The translations under genes and the position numbers were made by a program. A stretch of DNA of 7,543 nt from Opitutaceae bacterium (GTDB taxonomy: Bacteria; Verrucomicrobiota; Verrucomicrobiia; Opitutales; Opitutaceae): NCBI GenBank assembly GCA_031254955.1, contig JAIRTK010000363.1:1-7543 (forward strand). Reading direction: 5' to 3'. Below the pieces are notes generated by a model, which saw only the letters and a program-made list of their open reading frames with translations, had not been told where the DNA came from and made no database searches. Positions 1 through 5,239 of this stretch are shown here, one piece after another (position 1 is the first letter of the stretch; every line of letters begins with the position of its first letter).

Positions 1-171
1 CGTGGTGCATGTCAATCGTATCGCCGGCGACGATTGCGAGCGTGGGTTGCTCGGGTTGGCGGTGCGTCCGTTGCGGCTTGCGCCGTTTCCGTTTTGAGGC
101 GGCATGGCGGCGGCGGCGGCGGGGCGGCGCGGCGGCAGGGCGGCGGTGTGGCGGGGGAGGATGTCTCTCAG
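1..171 (-). other. Left edge: possible start of a leftward gene with C-rich leader
   Basis: No gene can be assigned here with confidence. On the minus strand an ATG at 105-103 opens a frame that runs off the left edge (35 residues, rich in Asn, Pro, Arg and Ser, unrecognised). A second minus frame, without an ATG, reads PTLAIVAGDTIDMHH close to the edge. That looks more like the first beta strand of a folded domain and could start at GTG 187-185. The stretch 106-160 is a CCG/CCA-rich run on the minus strand, like the leaders before yebC, menG and the aldo/keto reductase, which weakly favours the ATG at 105. The sequence to the left would decide. Confidence 0.3.
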
Positions 172-221
172 CAAGGCACCAAGGCACAAGGGGGCCAAAG
201 CACCAAAAGGTACAAGGGGGC
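172..221. repeat. Degenerate octamer tandem repeat (CAAGGCAC)
   Basis: Two perfect units of CAAGGCAC stand side by side (172-179, 180-187). They are followed by decaying relatives (CAAAGCAC at 196-203, CAAAAGGTAC at 204-213) separated by AAGGGGG blocks. No reading frame uses it. It lies in the 106-582 gap downstream of yebC, next to a second, unrelated octamer array. Confidence 0.65.
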
Positions 222-235
222 AGGCTGTTTTTAAT

Positions 236-275
236 CGCGGAAGCGCGGAAGGGCGGAAGCTCGGAAGCTCGGAAA
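236..275. repeat. Octamer tandem repeat, consensus NNCGGAAG, five units
   Basis: Five consecutive 8 bp units keep exact register: CGCGGAAG, CGCGGAAG, GGCGGAAG, CTCGGAAG, CTCGGAAA. Only the first two positions and the last base vary. The regular period with a drifting first dinucleotide suggests growth by slippage. It is non-coding and sits directly before the REP-like pair that starts near 291. Confidence 0.7.
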
Positions 276-290
276 AAGGGAGAAGGGTGA

Positions 291-450
291 TACCCATTCC
301 CAATGGAAATCACTCTTTTGTAGGGGCGTCGCTTGCGACGCCCGGCTTGATAAGCGTGCTCCGGCAAAGGCCGTGCTCCTGCAACGGGCTTCGCAAGCGA
401 AGCCCCTACATGGCTCTGCTTCTATAGGGTCATGTTCACTGGGAATGGGT
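291..450. repeat. Composite element: inverted pair of REP-like palindromes inside outer inverted repeats
   Basis: The outer ends form an 11 bp perfect inverted repeat, ACCCATTCCCA (292-302) against TGGGAATGGGT (440-450), extending to 14 bp with one mismatch. Inside are two palindromes in opposite orientation. The first has stem 324-332/335-343 (GGGCGTCGC, loop TT); the second has stem 386-394/397-405 (GGGCTTCGC, loop AA). Each is flanked by GTAGGGGC (320-327) or its complement (402-409). Read in the same orientation the two copies differ at one base pair (G:C against T:A), so the stem is preserved. The architecture resembles paired REP elements of the kind mobilised by RAYT transposases; no transposase is in the window. 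Confidence 0.7.
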
Positions 451-465
451 GTGACGTTGGCTTTT

Positions 466-512
466 GGGCGGGCCTTTGGCCCGTCAGCAGGTTGGAAACC
501 TGCGCTACGGGG
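466..512 (+). repeat. REP-like palindromic repeat, family 2, copy A
   Basis: Two adjacent hairpins are visible: CGGGCC-TTT-GGCCCG (469-483) and a GCAGGTT/AACCTGC palindrome (487-503), followed by GCTACG. The second hairpin lacks one T compared with the copies near 1564 and 7366. It lies downstream of yebC, with the same strand orientation as the other two copies. Confidence 0.7.
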
Positions 513-582
513 GCGGCGCGTAATAGGGGGGCGTTGTGGTTGCGCGGGGCGGCGGTTTTTTTTGAGGTGGGGGGGGCGCGTG

Positions 583-1305
583 TCAGGGGGTGGCTTCGTT
601 GGAGAAGATTTGTTGCACGTCGTCGAGTTCGTCGAGGGTTTCGTGGAGTTTTTCGAGGGCGGCGGCTTCGGGGCCTTCCAGCGGTTTCGTGGTGGTGGGG
701 ATGTAGGCGATTTCACTGGAGGCGGGTTTGATGCCGGCTTCTTCCAGGGCGTTCGCGAGTTTGTCGAAGGCGGGGGGGGGGCAGCGCACTTCGTAGCCTT
801 CTTCCGTGGTGATGAGGTCGTCGGCTCCGGCGGCGAGGGCCACTTCCAGGAGCGTGTCTTCGGGGGCGTGGTCTTTGGCGATCAGGAATTGTCCGGCGTG
901 CTGGAAGTGGTAGGCCACCGCGCCTGCTCCGGCGAGGTTGCCGCCGTGGCGCGTGAAGGCGTTGCGCACGGCGGCGGCGGCGCGGTTTTTGTTGTCGGTG
1001 GTGACTTTCACCATGAGCGCCACGCCGCCGGGGCCGTAGCCTTCGTAGAGGGCGTCTTCAAAGATGACGCCGGGGAGTTCGCCGGTGCCTTTTTTGATGG
1101 CGCGGTCGATGTTGTCGGCGGGCATGTTGGCTTCGCGTGCTTTGAGCAGGAGGGTGCGCAGGCGGGGGTTCATGGCGGGGTCGCCGCCTCCGGTTTTGGC
1201 CGCGATGGTGATGTCGCGCGAGATGCGCGAGAAGATTTTGCCTCGTTTCGCGTCAACGAGGCCTTTGAAGTGTTTCAGTTTGGCCCATTTGCTGTGTCCT
1301 GCCAT
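583..1305 (-). CDS. yebC: YebC/TACO1 family protein
   Basis: This 240-residue protein has the normal family length. The family was long annotated as DNA-binding transcriptional regulators. Mitochondrial TACO1 and later bacterial work point to roles in translation, including relief of ribosome stalling at proline-rich stretches. The N-terminus MAGHSKWAKLKH (1-12) is the family hallmark, followed by DAKRGKIF (18-25), GGGDP and NPRLR (39-50), NMPADNIDRAIKKGTG (60-75), EGYGPGG (88-94), TDNKNR (103-108) and GGNL (121-124). The ATG fits the hallmark exactly, but no Shine-Dalgarno motif precedes it; the upstream mRNA is C-rich. A run of ten C on the coding strand (781-772) encodes Pro176-178 and is a likely slippage site. 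The gene follows yidC on the same strand after 300 bp, so co-transcription is uncertain. Confidence 0.97.
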   Translation of the reverse strand: MAGHSKWAKLKHFKGLVDAKRGKIFSRISRDITIAAKTGGGDPAMNPRLRTLLLKAREANMPADNIDRAIKKGTGELPGVIFEDALYEGYGPGGVALMVKVTTDNKNRAAAAVRNAFTRHGGNLAGAGAVAYHFQHAGQFLIAKDHAPEDTLLEVALAAGADDLITTEEGYEVRCPPPAFDKLANALEEAGIKPASSEIAYIPTTTKPLEGPEAAALEKLHETLDELDDVQQIFSNEATP

Positions 1306-1390
1306 GGTGGTGAAGGGGGGTTGAGGGTTGGGTGGTGGTGGCGGCGGGTTGTTGGTGGTGGGTGGTGGCGGCGGCGGTGGCGGTGGCGGT
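1306..1390 (-). other. C-rich, G-poor leader upstream of yebC
   Basis: Read on the minus strand, the sequence before the yebC ATG consists mostly of CCA, CCG and CAA-type triplets with very few G, and contains no AGGAGG-like element. Similar tracts precede menG and the aldo/keto reductase. Such a leader should be nearly unstructured as RNA. Whether it helps initiation or is a mere slippage product cannot be told from the sequence. Confidence 0.55.
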
Positions 1391-1480
1391 GCGGAATGCG
1401 GATTTTGGAATGTGGATTTTGGAATGCGGAATGTGGAGTGTGGAATGTGGAGTGCGGTTTTCGGAATGTGGAATGTGGTT
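1391..1480. repeat. Degenerate GGAATGYGGA tandem repeat
   Basis: About ten overlapping units of GGAATGTGGA, GGAATGCGGA, GGAGTGTGGA or GGATTTTGGA follow one another with periods of roughly 7-14 bp. The same family recurs at 3704-3756, next to yidD. It is non-coding here, between yidC and yebC, and adjoins the C-rich yebC leader. The rest of the gap up to 1560 is T/G-rich with no recognisable gene. Confidence 0.7.
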
Positions 1481-1561
1481 ATGCGTTGTCTTGGGCGTGG
1501 TGTTGGTTTTTGGGGTGGTTTTGTTGGGTGCGGGGGGCGTGGTTGGTGGGTGTTGCGTGGG

Positions 1562-1587
1562 TGGCAGGTTTGGAAACCTGCGTTACG
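1562..1587 (+). repeat. REP-like palindromic repeat, family 2, copy B (short)
   Basis: The palindrome GCAGGTTTGGAAACCTGC (1564-1581) is followed by GTTACG, matching the distal half of copies A and C. The GGGCC/GGCCC hairpin seen in those copies is missing here. It lies 18-43 bp past the yidC stop codon, so on the yidC mRNA it would form an 8 bp stem. No U-run follows, so it is not a typical intrinsic terminator, though it could protect the 3' end. Confidence 0.65.
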
Positions 1588-1604
1588 GGGGGGTGGGTGG
1601 GTGT

Positions 1605-3401
1605 TTAGTTTTTCTTTTTTGGTGTGACGTTGATGATGGGGCGGCCTGTGAGGTCGGTGCGCGGGGCGGGGGTGGCGGGGGCGGCGGGGTCTTTCAGGCG
1701 GTTGACGATGAGTTGCTGGGCGATGGTGAAGAGGCCGTTGATGGTCGAGTAGAGCGCGAGGGCGCAGGAGAAGTTGTAGCAGATGAGGGTGAAGATCACG
1801 GGCATGAATTTCATCATTTTCATTTGCGCGTTGTCCACGGTGGGCGAGGGGACGAGGCGCATTTGGATGAGCATGGTGGCGCCCATGAGGAGGGGCATGA
1901 TGTTGAGGGGGAGGCCGAAGAGGCGCGCGATGGTGTCGGGCGCGGAGAGGTCGCCGGTCCAGAGGAAGGGTTGGTAGCGGAGTTCGGCGGTGCCTTGGAG
2001 CATGATGAAGAAGGCGATGAAGAGGGGCATGGTGATGAAGATGGGGAGGCAGCCGCCCATCGGGTTTACGCGGTGTTTTTTGAAGAGGTCCATCGTCTCG
2101 CGCTGCATTTTCTGGGGGTTGTCTTTGTATTTCGCGCGGAGGGCTTGCATTTCGGGCTGGATTTTTTGCATGCGTTTGGCGGAGCGGGAGGCGGCGAGGG
2201 TGAAGGGGAGGGTGATGGTTTTCAGCAGGAGTGTCATGAGGATGATGGCCAGGCCCCAGTTGCCGACGAAGCCGTGCATCCAGTTCATGATGGTATACAT
2301 GAGGGGGGCGATGTAGCCGCTGAAGAAGATGCGGTTGAAGAAATAGCGGTCATATTGCATGACTTTGTCCTGGCGTTGCTCGAAGCGGGAGAGGCGGGCG
2401 TATTCTTTCGGGCCGACGTAGAGGTCGCCGGTGTGGGTGGTTTCGGCGGCGGGCGCGAGGGTCACGGGGTCGAGCGTCATGGTGGCGGTGAGGCCGGTGT
2501 TGGCGCGGTGGTTGCCGTCGATGGGGGGGAGTTCGACGCGGCGCACGGCGATGCCGGCGCCGGGTTGGGAGGGGGTGTAGATGCTGGTGAAGAATTGGTT
2601 TTTCACCGCGGCCCAGGTGGTGGCGCCGGGGCGGGCGAGTTCGGATTTCGGGGGGTTGTTGCGCAGGCCGAGCCAGTTGAGGAGGCCGCCGCCTTCGAGG
2701 TCGCCGCGTTCGATGACGTGGGTGCTGTCGCCGTCGTAGGTGGCGACGTTCAGGTAGAGGCCTACGTCGGTCGCGCTGATGAGCGCGGTGGTGCCGAGGT
2801 TGAGCGTGAGGGGGAGCGTGGTGGTGTGGTCGGTGAGGTTGCGGAGGGTGGTTTCGTGGTGGATGCGGTAGGGGTCGTTTTTGCCGTCGGCGGCGCCGGC
2901 GCCGGGGACGATGCGGTAGCGGCGTGTGATTTCGACGCGGTTTTCAAACACGGTGCGATAGACGACTTCGGTGTCCGTTGTGCTGGCGAGTTCGTAGCGT
3001 GTCCGGTGTCCGAGGGCGGCGAGGCTGTTGAGCGCGAGCATGGGGGCGGTGTGCACTTGGTTGAAGATGTAGGGTTCGGGGGTTTCCGCGGTGCGGTTGT
3101 AGTTTTTCAGGGCCACGTCGCGGAGCGCGCCGCCGTAGTTGGTGAAGCGGGCGGTGATGTAGTCGTTCGCGAGGGTGACGATGCTGGCGTCGGTGTTGGT
3201 TTCGGCGAGCGCGGCAAAGGCGGCGTTCGCGGGCGAGGACTCCGGCAGCGTGCTTTGCGCGGGGCCGGGCGCCTGGTTTTCACCGGTCGGGCGCGTGATT
3301 TCCGGCGCGGGTTGGGGGGGGGCGACTTGCTGGCCGTAGCGCATCACCGCAATCGCGGCGATGAGCAGCAGGATGCCAATGAGTGTGTTTTTTTTGTCCA
3401 T
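1605..3401 (-). CDS. yidC: Membrane protein insertase YidC
   Basis: YidC inserts and folds inner-membrane proteins, alone or with SecYEG. The 598 residues match the long Gram-negative type. TM1 is at about 5-20, then a Pro-rich linker (26-60), the large periplasmic domain (about 70-350), and the conserved insertase core from about 362. Core marks include FVGNWGLAIILMTLLLK (378-394), RSAKRMQKIQPEMQALR (406-422), VNPMGGCLPIFITMPLF (445-461), a TM segment near 498-514 and paired hydrophobic stretches at 530-565. The groove position that is Arg in E. coli appears to be Lys394 by alignment by eye. The C-terminus is basic (PKKKN), which may contact ribosomes. It sits 30 bp downstream of yidD in the usual cluster. 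No Shine-Dalgarno motif precedes the ATG. A C9 run on the coding strand (3322-3314) lies in the linker. Confidence 0.98.
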   Translation of the reverse strand: MDKKNTLIGILLLIAAIAVMRYGQQVAPPQPAPEITRPTGENQAPGPAQSTLPESSPANAAFAALAETNTDASIVTLANDYITARFTNYGGALRDVALKNYNRTAETPEPYIFNQVHTAPMLALNSLAALGHRTRYELASTTDTEVVYRTVFENRVEITRRYRIVPGAGAADGKNDPYRIHHETTLRNLTDHTTTLPLTLNLGTTALISATDVGLYLNVATYDGDSTHVIERGDLEGGGLLNWLGLRNNPPKSELARPGATTWAAVKNQFFTSIYTPSQPGAGIAVRRVELPPIDGNHRANTGLTATMTLDPVTLAPAAETTHTGDLYVGPKEYARLSRFEQRQDKVMQYDRYFFNRIFFSGYIAPLMYTIMNWMHGFVGNWGLAIILMTLLLKTITLPFTLAASRSAKRMQKIQPEMQALRAKYKDNPQKMQRETMDLFKKHRVNPMGGCLPIFITMPLFIAFFIMLQGTAELRYQPFLWTGDLSAPDTIARLFGLPLNIMPLLMGATMLIQMRLVPSPTVDNAQMKMMKFMPVIFTLICYNFSCALALYSTINGLFTIAQQLIVNRLKDPAAPATPAPRTDLTGRPIINVTPKKKN

Positions 3402-3431
3402 TGAGAAGGGTGTGGTGTTATGGGTTGAGTT

Positions 3432-3839
3432 TCACTGGTGGGCGGGGTTCCCGGTTTCCACGCGGCGGCAGCGTGGGGCGGGTGGCACGGGGTCGATGCC
3501 GCCGGGGTGCAGCGGGGTGCATTTGAGCAGGCGGAGCAGGGCGAGCAGCGAGCCGCGCACGGCGCCGTGCGCGCGCACGGCGTCGGCGGCGGAGTGGGAG
3601 CAGGTGGGATAAAAACGGCAGCCGCACGCGGGGCCAAACAGCACCGGGAGCATGGGCGAGAGCGTGCGTTGGTAGAGTTTTATCAGGGCGAGCAGGGTCG
3701 ATTGTGGAATGCGGAGGGCGGAATGCGGAGTGCGGAGAGCGAGACGCGGAATGCGGGAAGCGCGGCGCGGCGGGACGGCGGGACGGTCTCCGTGCCGTCT
3801 TGCCGGGGCTGACGCGGGGAGGGGAGAGCGTCCCGTCAT
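3432..3839 (-). CDS. yidD: Membrane protein insertion efficiency factor YidD, N-terminally extended
   Basis: YidD is a small membrane-associated protein that aids YidC-dependent insertion. The conserved family region runs from [14 protein letters not shown] (starting at 3695) through [13 protein letters not shown] to [16 protein letters not shown], including the invariant Cys and the HPGG motif, and ends with a short basic tail. Family members are normally about 70-90 residues, so the natural start should lie near 3695-3710, but no ATG, GTG or TTG is there, only ATT (3710-3708) and CTG (3695-3693). Upstream, a GGAATGCGGA repeat tract is translated as a [15 protein letters not shown] peptide. 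The chosen ATG at 3839 avoids overlap with rnpA; another ATG at 3932 would overlap rnpA by 40 bp. The product is certain, the start is not. Confidence 0.88.
   Translation of the reverse strand: MTGRSPLPASAPARRHGDRPAVPPRRASRIPRLALRTPHSALRIPQSTLLALIKLYQRTLSPMLPVLFGPACGCRFYPTCSHSAADAVRAHGAVRGSLLALLRLLKCTPLHPGGIDPVPPAPRCRRVETGNPAHQ
3704..3756. repeat. Degenerate GGAATGCGGA repeat at the 5' end of yidD
   Basis: This is the same family as the tract at 1391-1480: GGAATGCGGA, GGGCGGAATGCGGA, GTGCGGA and CGCGGAATGCGG units in a row. It ends within about ten bases of the first conserved YidD codon, so it either lies in the 5' untranslated region of yidD or encodes an added N-terminus. A stretch of GGGACGG-type repeats follows on its right (3770-3790). 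Confidence 0.65.
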
Positions 3840-3892
3840 GGAATTGTCAGGGACGGGGAGGGGGGCGGCGGCTGGACTGGAATGGGCGGGTG

Positions 3893-4513
3893 TCACTGCG
3901 AATCGGATGATGGTTTGAAGATGCGACGACAAGCGTCGATGAATCTTTGCTCCAGCGCGCGATATTCAAGCCGATTGATCGCGCGGCGCGCCACGAGCAG
4001 GATGTCGCAGCCGGGGGGCACGAGGTGCTGGTTGTGGCGGAAAATTTCGCGGAGACGGCGTTTCGCGCGCGCGCGGCGCACGGCTCCGCCGACGGCGGAA
4101 GCGGAGGCGACGACGCCGAGGCGCGGCGGCGGCGGTGGCGCCAGCGGCGGCGGCGGCGGCGCGGCAGGAGCAGGTGGCAAGTGGCAAGTGGCAAGTGAAG
4201 CGGCGGCGGTGGCGATGGCAGCGGCAGCGGTGGCGGTGGCAGCGGCGGCGGTGCCGGAGGAGGCGGTAGCGGTGCCGGAGGGGACAGTGGGGCCGGCGGC
4301 GGAGGATGCGGTGGTGCTGGCGGTGGTGTTTCTTGTCACTGGAGCCTTGTCATTTTGGTCACTTGAGCCTTCCGGGCCGGGGGTGCCGCTGCCGGCGCGG
4401 GCGCGGAAAAACCACCACAACATAAAGCCGCCGCAATCATGGCGGCGGCCCTTTTCGCGAATCTCGCGGAAGTCGCGCTGCCGCCTCACATGCTGTTGAG
4501 GACGGAAGCGCAT
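3893..4513 (-). CDS. rnpA: Ribonuclease P protein component with a large low-complexity insertion
   Basis: RnpA binds the catalytic RNase P RNA and helps it process the 5' ends of tRNA precursors. The family is usually about 110-140 residues; this one has 206. The N-terminus ([15 protein letters not shown], 10-24, then [13 protein letters not shown], 27-39) is the normal first helix and beta strand. The second strand resumes at [12 protein letters not shown] (131-142), followed by KRRLREIFR (151-159) and [11 protein letters not shown] (169-179). Between them lie about 90 residues (41-130, DNA 4393-4124) rich in Ala, Thr, Ser and Pro with no predicted fold. The basic signature helix reads [12 protein letters not shown] (144-155): Ala148 replaces the usual Asn or His and Ala150 a branched residue. 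The gene lies 44 bp after rpmH, and no Shine-Dalgarno motif is visible. Confidence 0.93.
   Translation of the reverse strand: MRFRPQQHVRRQRDFREIREKGRRHDCGGFMLWWFFRARAGSGTPGPEGSSDQNDKAPVTRNTTASTTASSAAGPTVPSGTATASSGTAAAATATAAAAIATAAASLATCHLPPAPAAPPPPPLAPPPPPRLGVVASASAVGGAVRRARAKRRLREIFRHNQHLVPPGCDILLVARRAINRLEYRALEQRFIDACRRIFKPSSDSQ
4176..4196. repeat. Heptamer repeat GGCAAGT x3 inside rnpA
   Basis: Three perfect copies of GGCAAGT (4176-4182, 4183-4189, 4190-4196) fall inside the low-complexity insertion. Three heptamers make 21 bp, so the rnpA reading frame is kept; it is read as part of SLATCHLPP. Confidence 0.85.
4335..4371. repeat. Imperfect 14 bp direct repeat inside rnpA insertion
   Basis: GTCACTGGAGCCTT (4335-4348) and GTCACTTGAGCCTT (4358-4371) differ at one base and are offset by 23 bp. 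The sequence between them has related GTCA/TTTTG pieces, as in degraded heptamer arrays. It marks the N-terminal side of the RnpA insertion. Confidence 0.6.
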
Positions 4514-4557
4514 GGTGCCAGTGTGCGGGTTGCGGCGCGGTGGAGGCTGCGCCGGAA

Positions 4558-4695
4558 TCAGGCGACGGTGAGACGCTTGCGGCCTACGCGGCGGCGGTTG
4601 GCGAGGACTTTGCGTCCGCCTTTGGTGGCCGAGCGGGCGCGGAATCCGATTTTGCGGACGCGTTTTTTGCGATGAGGACGGAATGTTGGCTTCAT
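4558..4695 (-). CDS. rpmH: 50S ribosomal protein L34
   Basis: L34 is a small, very basic protein of the large ribosomal subunit. The 45 residues beginning [20 protein letters not shown] show the family pattern: the opening MKPTFRPH, then [19 protein letters not shown] (17-35) and the ending GRKRLTV (38-44). The ATG at 4695 is chosen because it matches the family start. An in-frame ATG further upstream (4788) would add 31 unrelated residues. It is the first gene of the leftward cluster, 44 bp before rnpA, with a promoter candidate 24-53 bp upstream. The bases before the ATG are pyrimidine-rich on the coding strand, without a Shine-Dalgarno motif. Confidence 0.97.
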   Translation of the reverse strand: MKPTFRPHRKKRVRKIGFRARSATKGGRKVLANRRRVGRKRLTVA

Positions 4696-4718
4696 GTCTG
4701 GAAAGGGAAAAAGGGGTG

Positions 4719-4748
4719 AAGATGACCGGACGCTCCCGCCGGTGTCAA
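4719..4748 (-). promoter_or_regulatory. Candidate sigma-70 promoter for the rpmH cluster
   Basis: On the minus strand a perfect -35 hexamer TTGACA (4748-4743) is followed after 18 bp by CATCTT (4724-4719), which matches TATAAT at three of six positions. Transcription would start near 4711, giving a leader of roughly 16 bases before the rpmH ATG. The perfect -35 in a GC-rich background and the correct placement support it; the weak -10 limits confidence. Confidence 0.5.
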
Positions 4749-4775
4749 GGCGTGGTTTTCCAATCGGCGGAAGGA

Positions 4776-4969
4776 GGTGTGCTTCCAAGTGACGCCATCG
4801 CCGGAATCGTTCCTCTTTATTCTTTCTCTTTCTCTTTATCTTTATCCCTCTCTTTCGTCAGGAACGGGCAGGAGGAAAAATAAAGATAAAGAGAAGGAGT
4901 AAGAGAAAGAATAAAGAGGAAAGAGGAAAGAGGAAGGATTCCGGCGATGGCGTCACTTGGCAGCACACC
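4776..4969. repeat. Large inverted repeat with polypyrimidine/polypurine core
   Basis: The outer arms, 33 bp each (4776-4808 and 4937-4969), match at 32 positions when one is reverse-complemented; they contain CCAAGTGACGCCATCGCC. Inside, the left arm is polypyrimidine and the right arm polypurine. Perfect pairs include 4811-4830 with 4901-4920 and 4830-4844 with 4881-4895. The right arm has an extra AAAGAGG triplication (4914-4934). The loop is about 4845-4880. As RNA or cruciform DNA it would form a stem of more than 70 bp. No clear target-site duplication flanks it. It lies between the rpmH promoter and a toxin-gene relic. It could be a MITE-like element or two inverted copies of a dispersed repeat. 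Confidence 0.8.
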
Positions 4970-5003
4970 CCTGCGCAGGCAATCGGCCTGTGCCGCCCGC
5001 CTT

Positions 5004-5186
5004 TGCCCGTGGCCGTTTGACGAGGATTGCGCCGTCGCCTGCGGCGCTGTGCAGACTTTTCTTTTGCACCGGCAGGCGAAAAACGCCCGCACCAGCGGAG
5101 AACGCGACATGCTGATTACGGCGCACGCGTTGGCGGCCAGAGTCGTGCCGGTGATGCGCAACACCCGCGAATGCGCGCGGCGGATT
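5004..5186 (+). pseudogene. C-terminal relic of a VapC-like PIN-domain toxin
   Basis: In the plus frame containing codon 5007-5009 the sequence reads PWPFDEDCAVACGAVQ, then about 15 weakly conserved residues, then GERDMLITAHALAARVVPV and MRNTRECARRI. This parallels the C-terminal half of VapC/FitB-type PIN toxins: the LPFDE segment, the G-x-x-D-x-LI-A-AHAL motif with a catalytic acidic residue (Asp codon 5106-5108), the strand giving T/R-N-x-REF. The N-terminal half with the first catalytic Asp and the Glu is absent, as are the final GL-x-x-ENW residues and any VapB antitoxin. The frame stays open downstream only because the region lacks stops. It is interpreted as a dead fragment of a toxin-antitoxin locus, perhaps cut when the adjacent inverted repeat arrived. 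Confidence 0.6.
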
Positions 5187-5239
5187 AAAAAGATGCTCCC
5201 CAGTGCCCGGTTGCATAAGAAATCAGTGGCCAAACCCGT

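Noticed and set aside
236..275. CRISPR-like array
   Set aside because: Units are 8 bp with no spacers; it is a simple tandem repeat.
560..582. Intrinsic terminator after yebC (run of T at 556-563)
   Set aside because: The T-run is on the plus strand, whereas yebC is transcribed leftwards, and no stem precedes it in the right direction.
1332..3404. A 690-codon open frame on the plus strand opposite yidC
   Set aside because: Its product is a Gly/Val/Glu/His-rich shadow of the YidC codons in a GC-rich gene and runs through repeat sequence; YidC is unmistakable on the other strand.
4771..4778. AAGGAGGT as a ribosome binding site on the plus strand
   Set aside because: It precedes no credible plus-strand coding start and lies at the border of the inverted repeat.
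4696..4970. Replication origin next to rpmH
   Set aside because: No DnaA boxes of the TTATNCACA type and no dnaA gene were seen; the direction of strand skew is also wrong.
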